DNA from: Euzebyaceae bacterium
GTDB taxonomy: Bacteria > Actinomycetota > Nitriliruptoria > Euzebyales > Egibacteraceae
Direction: 5' to 3'
DNA length: 10,783 nt
NCBI GenBank assembly: GCA_013696915.1
Contig: JACCXR010000501.1
Location: 1-10,783 of the forward strand
The translations under genes and the position numbers were made by a program. Numbering within the stretch: position 1 is the stretch's first letter; each line of letters opens with the position of its first letter. Of this stretch, positions 7,589 through 10,783 are shown piece after piece. The notes below the pieces were generated by a model. That model saw nothing but the letters and a program-made list of their open reading frames with translations. It searched no databases and had not been told where the DNA came from.

Positions 7589-7925
7589 GTGATCGACGGC
7601 GTCCTGCGCCGCTCGTCCGCCGGCGCCGCCGCGAGCTTCTGGATGCAACCGCGCACCGGCAAAGGCGACGCGAAGGACGGCGATGGACGGCGCGCTGGAC
7701 GAGGCGGGGCAGCGCCGAGACGGTCTTGCGGTCGAACGCCTGGCCGCGCTGCCGCTCGACTCCGAGTGGCTGCAAGGCCATGACGGAGCCGGGTGAGGGG
7801 ATGAGGACCGTCACCACCGCGCTGAGCGATCGCATCGCGGCGTGCCTGCGCGCCGGCGACGAGGAGATCGGCGGGCCTGGCATGGCGCTGCACGACGCTG
7901 GTGGGGGAGTGAGTAGGCTGGGCCG
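7589..7925 (+). pseudogene. Decayed coding remnant or three tiny ORFs, unrecognised
   Basis: The 432 bases between the GNAT gene and hicB (7494-7925) hold no intact gene. Coding-like composition (G or C in third positions) moves through three frames in turn. A GTG at 7589 follows AGGAG and covers about 33 good codons. An ATG at 7683 follows AAGGA and gives 37 residues (with LAVERLAALPLDSEWLQ) to a TGA at 7794-7796. An ATG at 7801 gives 42 residues (with LSDRIAACLRAGDEEIGG), ending in a GTGA overlap with hicB. One ancestral gene with two frameshifts explains this best; three short genes are possible. I recognise no family. Confidence 0.3.
7914..7919 (+). promoter_or_regulatory. Leaderless-type -10 box TAGGCT of hicB
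   Basis: TAGGCT lies 6 bases before the GTG at 7926. The nearest Shine-Dalgarno-like run (GGGGGAG, 7903-7909) is 16 bases away, too far to serve. The match to the boxes before DUF2254 and uma2 supports a leaderless hicBA transcript. Confidence 0.55.
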
Positions 7926-8123
7926 GTGAGGCTGACGGCTGCGATCGCTCGGGACGGTGACTGGTACGTCGCACAGTGCCTGGAGGTTGACGTCGCCTCT
8001 CAGGGACAGTCGATCGCGGATGCTCGAGCCAACCTCATCGAGGCTCTGCTGCTCTACTTCGAGGACGCGGATGTCGAGGTGGGCGAGTCTCCCCTCATCG
8101 AACCCATAGAGATCGCTGTCTGA
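7926..8123 (+). CDS. hicB: HicB-like antitoxin (short form)
   Basis: A 65-residue protein with the compact HicB fold: an N-terminal strand (LTAAIARDGDWYVAQCLEVD), a turn, then the helix IADARANLIEALLLYFED. HicB binds and blocks the HicA RNase. The C-terminal ribbon-helix-helix or HTH domain of longer HicB proteins is absent, so this protein is unlikely to bind DNA by itself. The order hicB then hicA is the reverse of E. coli but common for short HicB forms. GTG 7926 is chosen because family similarity begins there and a TAGGCT box lies 6 bases upstream. Third positions are more often A or T than in the core genes, which hints at acquisition by transfer. It appears intact although the toxin gene after it is frameshifted. 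Confidence 0.82.
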   Translation: MRLTAAIARDGDWYVAQCLEVDVASQGQSIADARANLIEALLLYFEDADVEVGESPLIEPIEIAV

Positions 8124-8129
8124 CGGTCG

Positions 8130-8341
8130 GTGCGGATCTTCTCGGCCCAGCACGTCCTGGCCGCCCCCTGCCGTGCCGGCTTCGATGAGGTGACCCGCCG
8201 GGGCAGCCATGTCAAGCTGCGGAACGCCACCGGCCGCACGGTGATCGTCCCCGCTCACCGCGAGATCGCACACGAACAATGCGTTCGATTCTGCGGCAGG
8301 CTGGTCTCACGGAGGCCCAGTTCGAAGAGTCGGTTCGTTGA
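8130..8341 (+). pseudogene. hicA: HicA toxin (mRNA interferase) gene with a one-base frameshift
   Basis: GTG 8130 opens a HicA protein: FSAQHVLAAPCRAGFDEVTR, then RGSHVKLRNATGRTVIVPAHREIAH. The dsRNA-binding-like fold and the catalytic His27 (GSH) are present. HicA cleaves mRNA and is neutralised by HicB. After HREIAH the frame reads EQCVRFCGRL, unlike any HicA, while the -1 frame reads MRSILRQAGLTEAQFEESVR and then TGA at 8339-8341, the normal HicA C-terminus. Adding one base near 8274 would restore a complete protein of about 70 residues. As written, frame 0 would run on with an unrelated tail to 8705. A true mutation, a sequencing error or programmed frameshifting could explain this; no strong slippery run is visible, so mutation or error is favoured. 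Confidence 0.87.
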
Positions 8342-8432
8342 GGTTGTCCCTTCCGATCTGACCCCGCCGCCGAGACCGTCTCCCCGGCCCGGAAGATCGC
8401 TGTTTCAGCCGCGGTGCCGGCTCGCTCTTGGG

Positions 8433-8454
8433 GGTGATGCCGAGCATAATCACC
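8433..8454. promoter_or_regulatory. Inverted repeat upstream of the ATPase gene, possible operator
   Basis: GGTGAT (8433-8438) and ATCACC (8449-8454) form 6-bp inverted arms with a 10-base spacer, a two-turn layout typical of dimeric repressor sites. It lies roughly 35-55 bases before the predicted leaderless start at 8488. The 146-base gap around it is less GC-rich than the genes. No candidate regulator is encoded nearby. Confidence 0.25.
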
Positions 8455-8475
8455 AGCAAATGGCGATATCCTCGC

Positions 8476-8481
8476 TACCCT
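8476..8481 (+). promoter_or_regulatory. Leaderless-type -10 box TACCCT of the ATPase gene
   Basis: TACCCT fits TANNNT and stands 6 bases before ATG 8488. It also supports that ATG over the in-frame GTG at 8428, which would add a non-family 20-residue extension. No Shine-Dalgarno sequence or clear -35 box is seen. Confidence 0.45.
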
Positions 8482-8487
8482 GTGGGC

Positions 8488-9726
8488 ATGTATCCGCGGC
8501 ATGTGCGACCGACCGTGGCCGGGGCGCTCATCGACACGCCGGCGGTGATGGTGGTGGGGGCACGCCAGGTCGGCAAGAGCACACTCGTCCGCACGATCAG
8601 ACCGGAGCCCTACGTCACCCTCGACACGGCCACGACTCGTGCCGGGGCCACAACCGACCCGGACGGCTTCGTCGCCGGCCTGCCCTCCCCCGTGGCGCTG
8701 GATGAGGTGCAGCGCGTCCCCGAGCTGTTCCTCGCGATCAAGGCCGCGATCGACGCGCGGCGGACGCCTGGACAGTTTCTGCTGACCGGCTCAGCCGACG
8801 CGCTGGCACTGCCCAGAGTCGCCGACGCGCTGCCCGGCCGTATGGAGGTCATTGAGCTGTGGCCGCTGTCGCAGGGTGAGATCGAGGGGCAGGTCGACGG
8901 GTTCGTCGATGCGGTGTTCGCCGAGGACCTGAAACAGCTCGGTTCGCCGGCAACGGACCGCTCTGCGCTGCTCGACCGCATCCTGCGTGGCGGGTTCCCC
9001 GAGGTCGTCGCTCGGTCCCCACAGCGGCGCGCGGCGTGGCACGACGCCTACCTCACCGCCGTGGTCGACCGCGAGGTGCGGGACGTGGCCGAGATCGGCA
9101 ACGTGGCGGAGCTGACGTTCATGGTGCGCCTGATCGCGGCGCGCACGGGCGCGCTGTTCAACCTCGCGGACGTGGCGCGCGGCGCGGGACTCTCGCACAG
9201 CACGGCCCGACGGTACCTGGGGATCCTGCGCGCCGTCTTCCTCGTCGTCGAGTTGCCCTCCTGGTCGACCAGCCTCACGACGCGCCTGGTCAAGGCACCC
9301 AAGATGATGCTGGCCGACAGCGGCCTCGCGGCTCATGTGCTCGGCGTGGATCGGGCACGCCTCGAAGCTGACCCGCAACTGCTCGGCGGGCTGCTCGAGG
9401 GGTTCGTGGCCATGGAGTTGCGCAAGCAGCTGACCTGGAGCGCCCGCACCCTGCGGCTGTCGCACTTCCGCCATCGCCAGGGACACGAGGTGGACCTCGT
9501 GCTCGAGGACCGGGGCGGTGAGATCGTGGGCGTCGAGGTCAAGGCGTCCGCTACCGTCACATCGTCCGACTTCCGCGGGCTCCGGCTGCTGGCAGACGTC
9601 GCAGGCCCGCGGTTCCGGCGGGGTGTCGTGCTCTACGCGGGTGCAGACACCGTGGGGTTTGGGGAGCGACTGATGGCGTTGCCGTTGACCGCGCTGTGGA
9701 CCGCAAACCGGGAGCGGCCCGTCTGA
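8488..9726 (+). CDS. AAA ATPase with DUF4143 C-terminal domain
   Basis: A 412-residue protein of the widespread AAA_14/DUF4143 class. Walker A is GARQVGKST (24-32), Walker B is VALDEVQR (69-76), and the sensor-like LLTGSAD starts at 98. A winged-helix-like middle (about 205-260, LADVARGAGLSHSTARRYL) precedes the DUF4143 part, which contains LVKAPKMMLADSGLAAHVLG and GLLEGFVAMEL. The end carries HEVDLVLED then GVEVKAS (Asp336, Glu350, Lys352), a PD-(D/E)XK nuclease-like signature common in this family. The role of these proteins is poorly known; links to stress, toxin-like or mobile DNA functions have been suggested. No dedicated partner is visible. The flanks, a broken toxin-antitoxin pair and a Uma2 gene, mark an accessory region. 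Confidence 0.9.
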   Translation: MYPRHVRPTVAGALIDTPAVMVVGARQVGKSTLVRTIRPEPYVTLDTATTRAGATTDPDGFVAGLPSPVALDEVQRVPELFLAIKAAIDARRTPGQFLLTGSADALALPRVADALPGRMEVIELWPLSQGEIEGQVDGFVDAVFAEDLKQLGSPATDRSALLDRILRGGFPEVVARSPQRRAAWHDAYLTAVVDREVRDVAEIGNVAELTFMVRLIAARTGALFNLADVARGAGLSHSTARRYLGILRAVFLVVELPSWSTSLTTRLVKAPKMMLADSGLAAHVLGVDRARLEADPQLLGGLLEGFVAMELRKQLTWSARTLRLSHFRHRQGHEVDLVLEDRGGEIVGVEVKASATVTSSDFRGLRLLADVAGPRFRRGVVLYAGADTVGFGERLMALPLTALWTANRERPV

Positions 9727-9744
9727 ACCCATGACCATGCGGAA

Positions 9745-9764
9745 GCCAGGTCTCGGCCCCTGGC
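9745..9764. terminator. Weak hairpin after the ATPase gene
   Basis: GCCAGG (9745-9750) and CCTGGC (9759-9764) form a 6-bp stem with an 8-base loop, 18 bases after the ATPase stop. There is no T-run. It may act as a factor-assisted terminator or be chance. Confidence 0.25.
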
Positions 9765-9848
9765 CCGTTCAGGCGGTGTGGCGTCCTCAACAGGGTCGTC
9801 CCAGACGGTGACCATGTTCACCACGAACGCGGCGTCGCGGCCGGGGTA

Positions 9849-9864
9849 GGCGATCATGATCGCC
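9849..9864. promoter_or_regulatory. Perfect 16-bp palindrome upstream of uma2, possible operator
   Basis: GGCGATCATGATCGCC reads the same on both strands, with no spacer and no mismatch. It ends 36 bases before the TAGGCT box and 49 bases before the uma2 ATG, where an activator or repressor dimer could bind. It also falls inside the minus-strand oxidase relic, so it may be a coincidence of that old coding sequence. Confidence 0.35.
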
Positions 9865-9900
9865 GACGCCACCGACAGCCGCCGCGACGGGGGACACCGG

Positions 9901-9906
9901 TAGGCT
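9901..9906 (+). promoter_or_regulatory. Leaderless-type -10 box TAGGCT of uma2
   Basis: TAGGCT lies 7 bases before ATG 9914. The GAAGG at 9907-9911 is only 2 bases from the ATG, too close to work as a ribosome binding site. The hexamer is identical to those of DUF2254 and hicB. Confidence 0.55.
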
Positions 9907-9913
9907 GAAGGCC

Positions 9914-10471
9914 ATGCGCACCGTCGTGCTCGACCCTCCTGCCGAGCTGCAGTCGTGGCTCGGACGCCGGCATGCGCTGGGCCAGGACCTGTTCGATGAG
10001 GTCTGGGAGGGGGAGTACCACGTGGCGCCGGCACCGAATCGTGCTCATGGGTATGTGGACGATCAGCTCGCCCGACTGCTCGGCCCGAGGGCGGATGCGG
10101 CGGGACTTCAGGGCAGCGGCCCGCTGAACGTCGGGGAGCGAGACGACTACCGGGTCCCGGACCGCGCCTATCTGCGGGACCGGCAGATGACAACCTTCGC
10201 CGACACGGCCGCGATCGTGGCCGAGATCGTGTCGCCCCGCGACGAGACCTGGGCCAAGCTCGACTTCTACTTCGCGCGGGGCGTCGAGGAGATCCTGATC
10301 GTCGACCCGTCGACCCGCGGGGTGCACTGGCTGCGTCGCGGTGACGACGGCTTCGTGGAGGCCTCCGCAAGCGACGTGCTCGACCTGACCGCGTCGGAAC
10401 TGCACACCGCAATCGACTGGCCGGCGACCGACGGAGCGCCCAGCGCCGCCCCGCTGTCCGGGGAACGATAA
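9914..10471 (+). CDS. Uma2/DUF820 family putative restriction-like endonuclease
   Basis: A 185-residue protein of the Uma2 family, which has the PD-(D/E)XK nuclease fold. The putative catalytic residues are in order: Asp83 in VPDRAYL, Glu104 in IVAEIVSP and Lys115 in WAKLDFYF, followed by the typical GVEEILIVDPSTRGVHWLR. The N-terminal YHVAPAPNRAHGYVDDQLARLL is also a usual family element. Length is normal, with a disordered Ala/Pro/Ser tail after about 170. The biological role of Uma2 proteins is not settled; they are abundant in cyanobacteria and actinobacteria and often behave as mobile single genes. ATG 9914 is supported by the TAGGCT box 7 bases upstream. It stands alone, with no partner gene after it in the window. 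Confidence 0.88.
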   Translation: MRTVVLDPPAELQSWLGRRHALGQDLFDEVWEGEYHVAPAPNRAHGYVDDQLARLLGPRADAAGLQGSGPLNVGERDDYRVPDRAYLRDRQMTTFADTAAIVAEIVSPRDETWAKLDFYFARGVEEILIVDPSTRGVHWLRRGDDGFVEASASDVLDLTASELHTAIDWPATDGAPSAAPLSGER

Positions 10472-10783
10472 GGGCACCACCTCGTCGGGTTCTCCCAGGG
10501 TTCATGCGGGCCTCGACTTCTACGACGGAGCCGGAGCGAAAAGGACGCACGGCGTCGCGGGCGCCCACCCCGCTCTGGGCTGCACCTCCGCCGATCAGTG
10601 CAGGCCGGGACGTTCTGCGACAGCCACCGACCTGAACGGCCGGTTGCTTGGTCGCCCGCTGCGCGGAGTTCCTCATCGGTAGCCGCGTCGAGGAGGTCCG
10701 CGGGCTCCAGCGCCTGGGCCCCCGGGACGCTGCAGGCGCCTTCGCGAGCTGAGTCGTCGCAGCGGTGCTCCGGCGTCGTGGTC
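10472..10783. other. Terminal 312 bases without a supported gene
   Basis: No frame on either strand gives a convincing complete or partial gene. A minus-strand stretch at about 10655-10720 reads ALEPADLLDAATDEELRAAG, which loosely recalls the helical region of DNA-3-methyladenine glycosylases, but the residues on both sides do not continue the match. I see no terminator with a T-run after uma2 and no promoter. The region is most likely intergenic or decayed sequence. Confidence 0.4.

Larger units (their letters stand above)
9735..9890 (-). pseudogene. Relic of a FAD-linked oxidase C-terminal part (BBE-like)
   Basis: Read on the minus strand, the gap between the ATPase and uma2 encodes IMIAYPGRDAAFVV followed by NMVTVWDDPVED and then a stretch ending ARGRDLASAW. 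From memory, the pattern YPxRDAxFxxN followed by WxDPxxD and WARxL resembles the C-terminal part of FAD-binding oxidoreductases with a berberine-bridge-like tail. No start, no FAD-binding domain and no stop in a sensible place are present, and the frame runs into antisense of neighbouring genes, so only a fragment survives. It suggests that the ATPase and uma2 region inserted into or replaced an older oxidase gene. The assignment rests on recalled motif similarity alone. Confidence 0.38.

Noticed and set aside
8342..8705. C-terminal extension of HicA to 191 residues
   Set aside because: It arises from the frameshift; the extension is Pro/Arg/His-rich, matches nothing and overlaps the ATPase gene in a different frame.
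9633..10676. A 347-residue minus-strand open frame opposite uma2
   Set aside because: Most of it is antisense to uma2 and the ATPase; only the short part in the gap resembles a protein family and is listed as a relic.
10655..10720. Fragment resembling a DNA-3-methyladenine glycosylase helix
   Set aside because: The likeness covers about 20 residues of generic Ala/Leu/Glu-rich helix and does not continue on either side.

Overview
The window is very GC-rich, with strong G/C at third codon positions. Its gene order (serine tRNA, SRP RNA, dnaX, ybaB, recR) and a Rip3-like site-2 protease next to a PDZ/Lon-like protease point to an actinobacterium (Actinomycetota). Many starts are GTG, and several genes appear to be transcribed without a leader. 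I cannot place it below phylum from the sequence.

Layout. 1-170 holds the 3' end of an unrecognised plus-strand gene. 199-287 (minus) is tRNA-Ser(GGA). 400-2597 is a two-gene unit with an ATGA overlap: a polytopic M50 site-2 protease with a CBS-like tail, then an anchored PDZ protein with a Lon-type Ser-Lys protease domain. 2671-4029 (minus) is a DUF2254 membrane protein convergent with that unit. 4103-4256 is the SRP RNA, with an unusually long predicted rod. It is followed by dnaX (4295-5977), ybaB/ebfC (6036-6350), recR (6360-6953) and a GNAT acetyltransferase (6957-7493), all on the plus strand and tightly packed. This is a core replication and repair cluster.

From 7494 the character changes to accessory DNA. 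There is a decayed stretch whose coding-like composition moves through three frames. Then come a small HicB-type antitoxin, a HicA toxin gene broken by a one-base frameshift, a DUF4143-type AAA ATPase with a PD-(D/E)XK-like end, a probable minus-strand relic of a FAD-linked oxidase, and a Uma2/DUF820 putative nuclease. The last 312 bases hold no convincing gene.

Two signals link separate genes. First, a TANNNT hexamer (TAGGCT three times, TACCCT once) lies 6-7 bases before the start codon of DUF2254, hicB, the ATPase and uma2, which suggests leaderless transcripts; dnaX, ybaB and the GNAT gene instead show Shine-Dalgarno-like sequences. Second, both stable RNA genes have a TATACT -10 box. I see no clearly new multi-gene system. 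The most unusual items are the extended SRP RNA rod, the frameshifted hicA beside an apparently intact hicB, the 16-bp tandem duplication over the site-2 protease start, and the perfect 16-bp palindrome before uma2.
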